DNA of 36,322 nucleotides. Origin: Kiritimatiellia bacterium (GTDB lineage: Bacteria > Verrucomicrobiota > Kiritimatiellia > RFP12 > UBA1067). This document shows positions 17,032 through 25,609 of the stretch, in pieces. The notes under the pieces are model-generated. The model saw only the letters and a list, made by a program, of their open reading frames with translations. It did no database searches and was not told the origin of the DNA. The DNA lies in the NCBI GenBank assembly GCA_027858965.1, contig JAQIBS010000103.1, positions 1-36,322 of the forward strand. Reading direction: 5' to 3'. The position numbers and the translations under genes are program-made. How positions within the stretch are numbered: the first letter of the stretch is position 1; the number at the start of each line of letters is the position of its first letter.

Positions 17032-18174
17032 ATGACTTCCAGAGAGAGAATCTTAACAGTACTGCGGGGTGAAATTCCTGACCGGGTGCCGGTTGTGCCA
17101 TTTATTCAGGAGGAGTATCTCAACTGGTACTACCCGGGGCGCGATGCCTATGATCGTGTGGATGATGTTTTGCAGCTGGCTGACGAAATTCCCTTTGATG
17201 TGATTGCCAAGCACAACCGCTTTATGACTCCACGCTTTATGTTGCACGATCATGAAAACTGGCAGGTGAATCGGGAAAAACAGCTTGAGGGTGAAATGTG
17301 GGTCACCCGCATTGAGATCACTACACCTGAGCGAGTGCTTGTTCAGGAGATCGTGGTGCCCGATGCCGGGGCTGCCACCACCGGACTAATAGCTACTACT
17401 CGTAAATATATGTTTGAAGAGGATGCCGATATTGAGGCTTTTGTGAAGTGGCTGCCGGAATTAAATGCCGAAGATGCTCAGCTGATGCGCGATGTTAATA
17501 TGTCGTGGTGTGAAAAGATTGGAGATCGCGGTATCAACGCCCCCTGGGGATGGGCTGGTGTTTTTAATTATGTTGCTGAACTCTGGGGTATCGAGAACCT
17601 GATGATGGCTCCCTATACGAATGAATCACTTTACCGGGCGCTAATGGATAAGGTGACCGATGCGATGATTGCCTACAACCATCCGATGGTTGAGGGCGGC
17701 GCTGATATGATTGGTTTGCAGGGGCACATTGCCAACTCGGCATCTGTTAGTGTAGATTACTTTATGGCCAATGTATTCCCATACGAAAAACGCCTGATTG
17801 ATGCCATTCATGAGCAGGGGGCTTATACGGTTTATCACAACTGCGGTTACGCAAAAACCTTTTATGATGTTTATTGTGAGCTGGGGATGACCGTCTGGGA
17901 GACGGTTTCAGAGCCGCCCCAGGGCGATAATGATCTGGCGGTGGCGAAGAATGCAACAGCTGGAAGAATCTGTCTGCTTGGCAATCTCGACCAAATTCAC
18001 TTTCTTAAAACAGCGACACCCGAGGAGGTAGATGTTGAAACCCGCGCAATCATTAATGTGGGTAAGCCCGGTGGCCACTATCTCTTTGCCGCTTCTGACT
18101 TTTTGGAAAAGGGCACTCCTGTTGAAAATGTCAAGGCCATGCTACAGGCGGCTATTCAAGAAGGGGTTTATTAA
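17032..18174 (+). CDS. URO-D-fold methyltransferase (MtaA/CmuA-like)
   Basis: 380 residues, homologous to uroporphyrinogen decarboxylase but more like corrinoid-protein or coenzyme methyltransferases: it starts MTSRERILTVLRGEIPDRVP, has GADMIGLQGHIANSA, and carries the H-x-C motif H269-N-C271 in VYHNCGYAK, which in MtaA-type enzymes binds zinc. The third zinc cysteine expected near FAASDFLEKGTPVENV is not visible, so metal binding may be altered. It sits last in the sugar-catabolic cluster, far from any heme genes, so heme synthesis is unlikely. A role in methyl transfer from O-methyl sugars is possible but unproven. The GAAGGA before the ATG is a good Shine-Dalgarno. Confidence 0.82.
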   Translation: MTSRERILTVLRGEIPDRVPVVPFIQEEYLNWYYPGRDAYDRVDDVLQLADEIPFDVIAKHNRFMTPRFMLHDHENWQVNREKQLEGEMWVTRIEITTPERVLVQEIVVPDAGAATTGLIATTRKYMFEEDADIEAFVKWLPELNAEDAQLMRDVNMSWCEKIGDRGINAPWGWAGVFNYVAELWGIENLMMAPYTNESLYRALMDKVTDAMIAYNHPMVEGGADMIGLQGHIANSASVSVDYFMANVFPYEKRLIDAIHEQGAYTVYHNCGYAKTFYDVYCELGMTVWETVSEPPQGDNDLAVAKNATAGRICLLGNLDQIHFLKTATPEEVDVETRAIINVGKPGGHYLFAASDFLEKGTPVENVKAMLQAAIQEGVY

Positions 18175-18236
18175 CTGACCGGCTTATTGAAAGATTGTAT
18201 CACTAATTTCGATAATCGCGCGGAGCGCTACCTTTT

Positions 18237-18294
18237 ATTCGATGTTCAGCGTTCGATGTTGGATGTTCGTATTTGGGTTGCGGGCAAAGCCCGC
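18237..18294. repeat. 7-bp array plus GCGGGCAAAGCCCGC hairpin
   Basis: Units ATTCGAT, GTTCAGC, GTTCGAT, GTTGGAT, GTTCGTA (18237-18271) are followed by a 23-base element (18272-18294) identical to 7820-7842 and ending in a 6-bp-stem hairpin. The same array-then-hairpin layout occurs before the GH78 gene. Confidence 0.8.
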
Positions 18295-18409
18295 GCTACA
18301 TTCCTTGCGTTCTTTTGTGGACAATCACTGTTTAGCATATCTTAATCCTCGTCCTGATTGTCCTGTTTGTCGTATAATATCTGTTTGATTTTAAAACAGG
18401 GAAATTGAT

Positions 18410-19744
18410 ATGCAAAAAATGATTTTGTTAGCAGTCGGACTTCTGGCGCTGGGCGTGAATGCATCCGGTTTGGAAGATTTGATTCAGGTTAAAAACTGGG
18501 AGAATCCTTATGTCTCTCCCGCATCCCGGATTTATAAAAAGCTGTATCCTCTAGCCGGTTCGCACATGGTCTGGCTGGGAATCGTTCCTGACTATACCCT
18601 GCCCGAAGCGCGCAAAACTTTGACCGATCAGCACTGGCAGGATCATATCAGCATCGGTATAAGCGGTTATAAAATCGATGAGGTCGACGGTTATGATAAG
18701 TGGCTTTGGCCTGATCACGCCACATTTCCATCGGGAACATCCGGTGAAACCATGCGTCAATCTTATGGACTTCTGCTGCAGAACATGCTCTATGCCGATC
18801 TTTTTCGAAAACACAACACGCGTACCTATGGGCTGGTTCGTGCCGGCAATGGAGCTTCATCCGGTTATCCCTTTGTTATCTATAGCGATTCCTACAGCCA
18901 CTCTCAGTATATTACTGGCATCTCCGCTGCGAGTCTGTGCGGTATTCTGTGGACCCCGGAGGCACGCAGTGCAGCAAGTGGACGCGAGTGGCTCAACCGT
19001 GTGCAGACCGTCTGCTTTTCACATTTGGCCATGTTGAATGCCTGGTCATCCGGTAAAAAACCGTGGTCTTATAACGATGTGACTGATTCGGTCCGGGATG
19101 TGATCAAACTGCGTATGCAGCTGCTTCCCTATATCTATACAGCCTTTGCCGATTATAACCGCAAAGGAATTCCTCCGATCCGGGCCATGATTCTGGAAGA
19201 GGGCTTCGCTTTGAAAGAGAGTGTGACCAAGGGAAGACTGGATAGTGAGAAGAACCCCTATGCTGAGGGAAAGGTGGTTGAAAAGACAGATCAGTTTATG
19301 TTTGGCCCATCTATCATGGTGGCTCCTTTCTATGAAAAGCAGGCCGTAAAAAGAACAGTGCAGCTGCCACAGGGGAACTGGTATGATTTTTATACAGGCA
19401 AGCTGGCTGGTAATGGTAAGACCATTACAGTCACCGCCCAGGAATTGAAAGACCGTATTCCTCTCTTTGTTAAAGAGGGCGCTGTGATCCCAATGCTGAC
19501 CAAAGCGGTCAATACAACCAAGGAGGCCTATGGCCATTCATTGGAGGTGCGGACTTATGGTAAGAATGGTGGTAGCTTTGATCTTTATGAGGATGACGGC
19601 AAAACCTTTGATTATCAGAAAGGAAAATTTCGCATCCGTAGAATCTCTGTTTCAGCGGATGGTAAGATCTCAGAAAAAATTACTAAAGATGGAGCTGCCT
19701 CTATGTTTGGTGCTGTTAAAAATGTTAAGATGATGAGTATGTAA
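18410..19744 (+). CDS. N-terminally truncated GH31 glycosidase
   Basis: 444 residues. A signal peptide (MILLAVGLLALGVNASG) runs almost directly into the middle of a GH31 (alpha-glucosidase/alpha-xylosidase clan) barrel: NWENPYVSP, then the nucleophile motif K88-I-D90-E91 in GYKIDEVDG, WLWPDHATFPSG, the acid/base region VIYSDSYSH, and the C-terminal beta domains (GPSIMVAPFYEKQ, DLYEDDGKTFDY). GH31 enzymes are usually 650-800 residues, with the KxDE motif after residue 300; here the N-terminal beta-sandwich and first barrel strands are missing. An in-frame deletion joining the signal peptide to mid-barrel is the simplest reading. Probably inactive. No missing piece was found in the 235-bp upstream gap. 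Confidence 0.8.
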   Translation: MQKMILLAVGLLALGVNASGLEDLIQVKNWENPYVSPASRIYKKLYPLAGSHMVWLGIVPDYTLPEARKTLTDQHWQDHISIGISGYKIDEVDGYDKWLWPDHATFPSGTSGETMRQSYGLLLQNMLYADLFRKHNTRTYGLVRAGNGASSGYPFVIYSDSYSHSQYITGISAASLCGILWTPEARSAASGREWLNRVQTVCFSHLAMLNAWSSGKKPWSYNDVTDSVRDVIKLRMQLLPYIYTAFADYNRKGIPPIRAMILEEGFALKESVTKGRLDSEKNPYAEGKVVEKTDQFMFGPSIMVAPFYEKQAVKRTVQLPQGNWYDFYTGKLAGNGKTITVTAQELKDRIPLFVKEGAVIPMLTKAVNTTKEAYGHSLEVRTYGKNGGSFDLYEDDGKTFDYQKGKFRIRRISVSADGKISEKITKDGAASMFGAVKNVKMMSM

Positions 19745-19777
19745 CTGGTAGATATGACGATTAATCCGCCGGAGGCT

Positions 19778-19837
19778 CTGGAGTGCGCAGACTCAGTCTG
19801 CGCTTTTCAGCCGCGCGACAATGTCGCCGCACTCCAG
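19778..19837. repeat. Three-way-junction palindromic repeat
   Basis: Outer stem CTGGAGTGC (19778-19786) pairs with GCACTCCAG (19829-19837). Inside are hairpins GCGCAGAC-TCA-GTCTGCGC (19785-19803) and GCGAC-AAT-GTCGC (19815-19827). The layout is cruciform-like, before the GH3 gene. Confidence 0.75.
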
Positions 19838-19869
19838 ATCCTTAGGGCGTAGCAACAGGAAAATATGAA

Positions 19870-22353
19870 ATGAAAAATGAAAAATATTCCGGCAGCCGGC
19901 CGGCTCTGACCATCCTCTGGGCCGGTCTCTCTGTTATCATGTATACAATGGCGGTGGGTGCGGCACCCATAGATTTTAATAAGAACGGCAAGGTTGATCC
20001 GTATGAAGATCCCTCTGTCTCGATTGAGAAGCGTGTTGAAGATCTTCTTTCACGTATGACTCTTGAGGAGAAGACCTGCCAGGCCACAACCCTGTATGGC
20101 TACCCAAGGGTGCTGATGGACTCAGAACCGACCCCGAAATGGAAAGAGCGCGTCTGGAAAGACGGTATCGGCAACATCGATGAGCACTGCAATGGCTACG
20201 GAAGCAAGGATAAGGTTTTAAAAGGACCTCCCTCGGTTATTCCTAAGACTCTTAATAAAACCCAGCGCTGGTTTGTAGAAGAGACCCGCCTCGGGATTCC
20301 CTGTGAATTTACCAATGAGGGCATCCGCGGTGCATGTGTGAGTCATGGAACTTCTTTTCCCGCTCAGCAGGGACTCGGCTGCACCTGGAACCGCGCACTG
20401 ATTGCGGATGTCGGACGTGTTACCGCCCGTGAGAATAAGGCTCTTGGATTCTCCAATACATATGCTCCGATTCTTGATCTGCCGCGTGATCCGCGCTGGG
20501 GACGCATTGTGGAGTGTTATGGTGAAGATCCATATCTGGTTTCAGAGCTCGGTGTTATAATGGTTAAAGCCCTGCAGGCCAATGGAACCACCTCAAGTCC
20601 CAAGCATTACTGCGCCTATGCCGTTCCTGAGGGTGGACGTGATGACCGTGCCCGCACTGCCCCATCTATTGGCCCGCGTGAACTGCACACCCTGTATATG
20701 CGCCCTTTCCGTCGCGCATTCATGGAGGGCAAAGCTCATGGAACAATGTCATCATACAACGACTGGGATGGCGATCCGGTCAGTGCGTCTAAATATTTTC
20801 TGACCGACCTTCTGCGTGGAGAGTACGGCTTTGATGGTTATGTTGTCTCTGACTCCGAGGCTGTTGAGTACATCTATACCAAGCATCGTGTTGTGCCTGA
20901 TTACAAGCATGGAGTTGCTGCGGCGCTTGCCGCCGGTCTGAATGTACGTACCACATTCCGTCAGCCTGAGACCTTTACTCTGCCGCTGCGCGAGGCTGTC
21001 AAAGAGGGAATTCTGCCTATGGCTACTCTGGATCAGAGAACCCGTGAGGTGCTGCGCTATAAATTCAGCATCGGGCTCTTCGATAATCCGTATGTCACAG
21101 ACCCCGAGGCCTCTGATAAGATTGTCGGTTGTGCAGAGCATCATGCAGTTGCAAAACTGGCATCAGAACAATCTATTGTGTTACTGAAGAACGACTCCCT
21201 GCTGCCGCTTAACCGGGAAAAGCTGAAGAAGGTGCTTGTCTGCGGACCAAACGCCCGCGATGACCATTTCGGGCACTCCCGTTATGGACCGCAGAATATT
21301 GAGGTGACCAATATGGATGAGTCCATCCGGGCGGCTCTGGGCAAGAAGGTTGAAGTGCTCTATGCAAAGGGATGTGATCTTGTGGACAAGCGTTTTCCTG
21401 AATCCGACATTCTGCCTGAACCTCCCACGTCCAAAGAGCAGTCCCTGATTGATGAAGCTGTTGCCAAAGCAAAGGAATCCGATGTTGTGTTGCTCTTTCT
21501 GGGAGGCAAGAATCATATAACAGTGGGTGAGTCCGCTTCGCGCTCCTCTCTGGCTCTGCCCGGACACCAGGAGGCTCTGCTCAAAGCATTGCATGCCGCA
21601 GGCAAACCGGTTGTGCTGATTCTGGTTGATGGTCGGCCTGCTTCTATTAACTGGGCTGATAAACATATTCCTGCCATCATTTATGCAGGTTTCGGCGGTC
21701 AGTATGGAGGCGGTGCTCTGGCGGATGTGCTTCTTGGAAAGGTCAACCCCTCAGCTAAGTCATCCTTCACCTGGCCTAAATGTGTGGGGCAGATTCCTTA
21801 TGCCTTTCCTTACAAACCGGCATCACGCTCAGCGGGCAGGGCGCGTGTTGATGGTTCACTCTATCCGTTTGGTCATGGACTTTCCTATACGACCTTCCGG
21901 TATGATGCTGTAAAAATCAGCAATCAGAAACCTAAACTGGGGGAACCGGTGAAGATTTCCTTTACCCTGACCAATACCGGTAAATGTCGTGGGGCGGAAG
22001 TTCCCCAGCTTTATCTTCAGGATGTGGTCTGTTCGGTTAACCGATCCTTTATCGAACTGGCCGGATTTGAACGCGTTGAATTAGATCCTGGTGAGTCTCG
22101 TGATGTCAGCTTTACTCTTACCGATGAGCAATTGCGTTTATTGGATATGAAGATGAACTGGACAGTGGAACCCGGTTTGTTCCGTGTTTACATCGGCTCG
22201 TCATCCGAAGATATCCGTATTCCTGCAGATGCATTCAAATCATCCGATTGGGGTGGACAGATCGGTAATGCCGGTTTCCCCGCAGGCAGCAAATCCATTG
22301 ATCCGGAACCCGTCCGCGCCCTGGCTGCCAATGAGTTCGAAGTCCAGCTGTAA
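19870..22353 (+). CDS. Exported GH3 beta-glycosidase
   Basis: 827 residues. An N-terminal hydrophobic signal (TILWAGLSVIMYTMAVGAA) precedes an EF-hand-like DFNKNGKVDPYEDP, then VEDLLSRMTLEEK, the classic GH3 start. The (beta/alpha)8 domain has RDPRWGRIVECYGEDPYL and the nucleophile D328 in GYVVSDSEAVEY. The alpha/beta sandwich domain has SIVLLKNDSLLPL and GESASRSSLALPGHQ. A C-terminal Fn3-like domain (from about residue 690) ends the protein. It likely cleaves beta-glucosides or beta-xylosides from oligosaccharides outside the cytoplasm. Start: ATG 19870 after an AGGA at 19857-19860; an overlapping ATG at 19865 is closed by an immediate stop. Confidence 0.93.
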   Translation: MKNEKYSGSRPALTILWAGLSVIMYTMAVGAAPIDFNKNGKVDPYEDPSVSIEKRVEDLLSRMTLEEKTCQATTLYGYPRVLMDSEPTPKWKERVWKDGIGNIDEHCNGYGSKDKVLKGPPSVIPKTLNKTQRWFVEETRLGIPCEFTNEGIRGACVSHGTSFPAQQGLGCTWNRALIADVGRVTARENKALGFSNTYAPILDLPRDPRWGRIVECYGEDPYLVSELGVIMVKALQANGTTSSPKHYCAYAVPEGGRDDRARTAPSIGPRELHTLYMRPFRRAFMEGKAHGTMSSYNDWDGDPVSASKYFLTDLLRGEYGFDGYVVSDSEAVEYIYTKHRVVPDYKHGVAAALAAGLNVRTTFRQPETFTLPLREAVKEGILPMATLDQRTREVLRYKFSIGLFDNPYVTDPEASDKIVGCAEHHAVAKLASEQSIVLLKNDSLLPLNREKLKKVLVCGPNARDDHFGHSRYGPQNIEVTNMDESIRAALGKKVEVLYAKGCDLVDKRFPESDILPEPPTSKEQSLIDEAVAKAKESDVVLLFLGGKNHITVGESASRSSLALPGHQEALLKALHAAGKPVVLILVDGRPASINWADKHIPAIIYAGFGGQYGGGALADVLLGKVNPSAKSSFTWPKCVGQIPYAFPYKPASRSAGRARVDGSLYPFGHGLSYTTFRYDAVKISNQKPKLGEPVKISFTLTNTGKCRGAEVPQLYLQDVVCSVNRSFIELAGFERVELDPGESRDVSFTLTDEQLRLLDMKMNWTVEPGLFRVYIGSSSEDIRIPADAFKSSDWGGQIGNAGFPAGSKSIDPEPVRALAANEFEVQL

Positions 22354-22399
22354 TTTGGTCCGCATTGCAGTTGCAGGAGTTTGCGTTAACATCTGTAAA

Positions 22400-22507
22400 C
22401 TTGGAGGGACGGTGGACTCACCATCCGCAGCCCCAGAGCCTGGGGCCCTCCACAGATGCAGCGAATGATACGTGTACCCTTGGAGGGACGGTGGCCTCAC
22501 CGTCCGC
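22400..22507. repeat. Two copies of a 29-bp GGACGGTG...CACCGTCC palindrome
   Basis: Copies at 22400-22428 and 22479-22507, 79 bp apart, differ at two bases; core GGACGGTGGCCTCACCGTCC. Between them lies a smaller hairpin (CCCCAGAGCCTGGGG). They lie downstream of GH3 and upstream of the broken heparinase gene. Confidence 0.75.
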
Positions 22508-22545
22508 CACGATGTGTGAAAGAAACTCTGTAAAGGCAATGGCTG

Positions 22546-23100
22546 ATGAATAAATTATTGGTTACAATATTTCTGGCACTGCTTGCCGGTGGTGTACACT
22601 CTGAACTGGCCTGGAAAGAGGTGCATGGCGCGCGTGTTCCTGTGCCTCCTGCTGTGCATCCACGACTCTACCTGCGAGCGAAGCATATTTCCGCTCTCAA
22701 GGCACGCCGTGAACATCCTGCGCTGGCTCCGATTCTAAAGAAGCTGGCCGACAGGTCAAAACGACGTCCTGATTTTAAATTAGAGCTGGATGCCATTGAA
22801 TATCTGATCAACGGTGACCGTGAACTGGGGCGTCGGACTGTCCATGATACTCTTGAGTTTTTGAAGAAAGCAAAACTCCCTGACCGTCATGATCCCTGTC
22901 GCACAACCGGTCGCAATATGGTTACAGGTGCCATCGTCTATGACTGGCTTTATCCTCTGTTATCCGCCGAAGAAAAACAGGCCTTTATTAAAGAGCTGAT
23001 CCGGCTGGCTGAAACTATGGAGTGTCGCTATCCACCGGTTAAACAGGGGTCGACGACAGGTCATGCGCGATATGCTCTCTGCCGGAATAGCGATCTATGA
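22546..23100 (+). pseudogene. Heparinase II/III-like polysaccharide lyase, N-terminal part, frameshifted
   Basis: Starts with a signal peptide (LLVTIFLALLAGGVHS), then a heparinase II/III-type alpha-helical N-domain: HPRLYLRAKHISALKARRE, ATMECRY-like helices and GAIVYDWLYPLLSAEEK. The frame stops at 23098-23100 after [19 protein letters not shown]. The expected continuation ([20 protein letters not shown]) appears in the +1 frame from 23063. The lesion is near 23050-23065, and a short deletion between GGTCAT repeats would explain it. A sequencing or assembly error is the alternative. Confidence 0.78.
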
Positions 23101-24259
23101 TGAATACCCTGAGATGTATGAGCTCTCAGCCGCCCGTTTCTTCCGCGAACATCTGCCTGTACGTAACTGGCTCTATAATGGACATGCCTATCATCAAGGC
23201 GATTCCTATGGACCATACCGCTTTTCATGGGACTGTTTTCCCCTCTATATATTCGATCGTCTGGGCAGTGCTCAGACGCTCGCCATTTCTGCCCCTATCT
23301 CGGGCGGCACTCCGACCGACCCCTTTATTAAGATCGGAGACGGTACGCTCAGTTTAACCGGTACCAACACCTTTGAGTCTCTCCTGGTCATTTCGAACGG
23401 GTTTCTTTCTGTGAACAATGGCACTGCGCTCGGCAATCCGACCAACACCATCACTCTTCATCGTCCGACATCCACATCCAGCTCTTTTAATAAAATCGGC
23501 CCCCTGTATTTCACCGACATCGTAGCCACCAACGAGCGTCCGATCATTGTCGGCTCCGCAGTCAGTTACATTGGTCTCTACAAAGGCACTTTCCTCTGTG
23601 GAGCACCCCACGTCCTGCCCACTAATTCGTATGTTTCCTTCGGTGTCGGTTATGCAATGAAAGGATTTCTGGATCTCAATGGTTTTGACCAGCAGGTGAA
23701 ATTTTTAAGATACAGCACTGCAAGCGGAAGCACCAATATATTCGTGAATAGTGCGCACCCCGCCACCCTCACCCTGCAGGGGGATAGCGACGTTCGGCCC
23801 TTTGTCGGCTATTTTTCGGGCGCGGCTTCGCTACGCCATCGCAATAGCGGCACACTGGCCTTTATCAGTCCCGGTTGCGCTTCCACCACAACGGGTGACC
23901 TTCTGATCGAGGCCGGTACCGTTGCCTTCCGTACTGGTGCGTCCTGGACCGGTTCAACGAATATAACGGTTACGGGCGGGACGTTGTCGGTTGAAGGTGG
24001 CGACGGCAATACATTTGGCGGGAGTGATCCTGAGATCAATATCACGACTTTGCACCTGACTTCGTCGTCCATTGTTAATCTGGAGGCAGGCATTACTGAA
24101 TATGTGAACAAAGCCACTCTGGATGGCGTGCACCTGCCGATCGGCACCTATGGATCCGCAGACTCTAACGCTCAGTTCAAGAGCGTGCTGTTTACCGGTA
24201 CGGGTATCTTGCACGTCATGCGCACATATGATGAAGGAACACTGATCATGCTGCTTTGA
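23063..24259 (+). pseudogene. Chimera: heparinase II/III segment fused to autotransporter beta-strand repeat tail
   Basis: Residues 1-67 continue the heparinase N-domain ([33 protein letters not shown]). At about 23265 the protein changes to beta-strand repeat sequence ([15 protein letters not shown]) and stays so to the end. That second part matches, by eye, the last 420 residues of the protein at 25610-28744, with [14 protein letters not shown] versus [14 protein letters not shown] and [11 protein letters not shown] shared near the C-terminus; about 90 residues are missing inside. Nucleotide identity looks moderate, so the donor was a diverged paralogue. The lyase catalytic region is lost. 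No in-frame secretion signal of its own, so probably non-functional unless the frameshift is an error. Confidence 0.75.
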
Positions 24260-24675
24260 GTTGAGTTTGTGGGGGGTCTCTCAAAATACAGAAGCAATTT
24301 AGGGGGGGGCACTTAACCTCTAGCCGCTTAGGCGGCTAGAAAAAACAATAAATTGTTCTTTCCAAATAGTTGTCTGTTGATCTGTATCTAACGTAGGTCC
24401 GGTTTCCAACCGGACATGTCCGATTGGAAATCGGACCTACATTGCTGACGCGCCAACGTCGCTATTTCTGTCATTCAACGTTCGCACCCACTCCGTACCT
24501 TGTCTCGCACCTTGTCTCGCACCTAAATCACGCAAAGACTAAGTTCGAGACAAAGTTCGAGTCTAGGTGTCGCACCACATCCAACTTTCCACGTTCTACA
24601 TCCCACAATTGGAGGCGGAGCCGACCTCCGCGCCCGGCGCGGACCTAGTCCCTTCAGCTCCCTAATCTCTAACCC
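24260..24675. other. Repeat-rich intergenic region with a 48-bp palindrome
   Basis: No gene. It holds CTAGCCGC-TTAG-GCGGCTAG (24320-24339); a near-perfect 48-bp palindrome at 24393-24440 built from two smaller hairpins (CCGGTTTCCAACCGG and CCGATTGGAAATCGG); CTTGTCTCGCACC twice (near 24499-24525); GTTCGAG twice (24543-24565); and a short CCTAATC/TCTAACC/CCTACTG array (24660-24680) reaching the stop of the DUF1080 gene. Confidence 0.7.
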
Positions 24676-25422
24676 CTACTGCATCTTAATGCGGATATCT
24701 TTGAATTGAATGGTCATGGTGTGGCCACCGTGCATTTGAAGACCAATCACGCCGCTCTTCAGTGCCTTCGGGCTGTTATCGGTCAGTTCTGTTGTGACCT
24801 GGCCGTTGATGCTGCAAACAATGTGATTGCCCTCTGCCTTTACTACACAATCGTTCCATTCACCACAGGGGTTAATGTCTTTTTTGATCTCAGCATTGTT
24901 CTTGTTTAACGGAGTGCTTGAGCGTACGTTCTTTTCATCCCAGAGTGTATTCTCTCCACGTTTGCTCATGATGCCGCGTCCTCCAGCGACGCCGCCTTCA
25001 TCATAGATAATGCCGGTGAAGCTGTTGCCTGCGTCGATATCTGCCTGATAACCGCCGACATGAAACATCTCTGGTTTGTCAATCTTGCCACGGATCTGCA
25101 CTCCTGAGTTGCCGCCCTTGGTGAGCATGCGCCAGCTGTAGCGCAACTCGAAGTTGGCAAACTTTTCCGGGTTGTCCTTAGAACTCAGCAGAATCAGATG
25201 GGTGTGTTTGGAAGTTTCTTTGGTCTCAGTACCCTGAATAGCGCCATCGACAACAGACCAGTAGTCTTCAAAACCTTCCCAGCCTGATAAATCACAGCTG
25301 TTGAATAAAGAGATCCATCCGTCGGCACCTGCCTCAGGAATCTCGGTTTTGGGCTTGTCGGCAGCGTTAATTGCGAGAGTTAACATGCATAGAATTAAAC
25401 ATACGGATGCGGATTTTTTCAT
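24676..25422 (-). CDS. Exported DUF1080 protein (3-keto-disaccharide hydrolase family)
   Basis: 248 residues from the preferred ATG at 25422, which has an AAGGGGGA Shine-Dalgarno and opens a signal peptide (MKKSASVCLILCMLTLAINA); a longer frame to 25485 is less likely. The DUF1080 concanavalin-like fold shows GWISLFNSCDLSGWEGFEDY near the start, NFELRYSWRMLTKGGNSGVQ, and a C-terminal GVIGLQMHGGHTMTIQFKDI. Members of this family have been linked to cleaving 3-keto-glucosides, which would fit the exported Gfo/Idh oxidoreductase and isomerase at 13336-15524. It is transcribed opposite to its neighbours. Confidence 0.88.
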   Translation of the reverse strand: MKKSASVCLILCMLTLAINAADKPKTEIPEAGADGWISLFNSCDLSGWEGFEDYWSVVDGAIQGTETKETSKHTHLILLSSKDNPEKFANFELRYSWRMLTKGGNSGVQIRGKIDKPEMFHVGGYQADIDAGNSFTGIIYDEGGVAGGRGIMSKRGENTLWDEKNVRSSTPLNKNNAEIKKDINPCGEWNDCVVKAEGNHIVCSINGQVTTELTDNSPKALKSGVIGLQMHGGHTMTIQFKDIRIKMQ

Positions 25423-25609
25423 TTGATTTCCCCCTTGGTCGATTAGATTATTAGTATTTATTATACTAGTCTTAAATTTAAGCATAACTCCAGGCCGTAC
25501 GTCAATTTCAAACTACGAACTACGTTTGCTCTTTCGGGTTGACTGTGCTGGGTTTTGTTCATATAATTTATAGCTTAATATATTAAATAAAGAATAAAGG
25601 GTTTTGATT

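Noticed and set aside
17032..18174. Heme-pathway uroporphyrinogen decarboxylase (hemE)
   Set aside because: The gene context is sugar catabolism and the H-x-C motif is that of MtaA-type methyltransferases.
24320..24339. Hairpin followed by A-run read as a rho-independent terminator
   Set aside because: On the plus strand the tail is A not T, and on the minus strand the T-run precedes the stem, so it cannot terminate either way.
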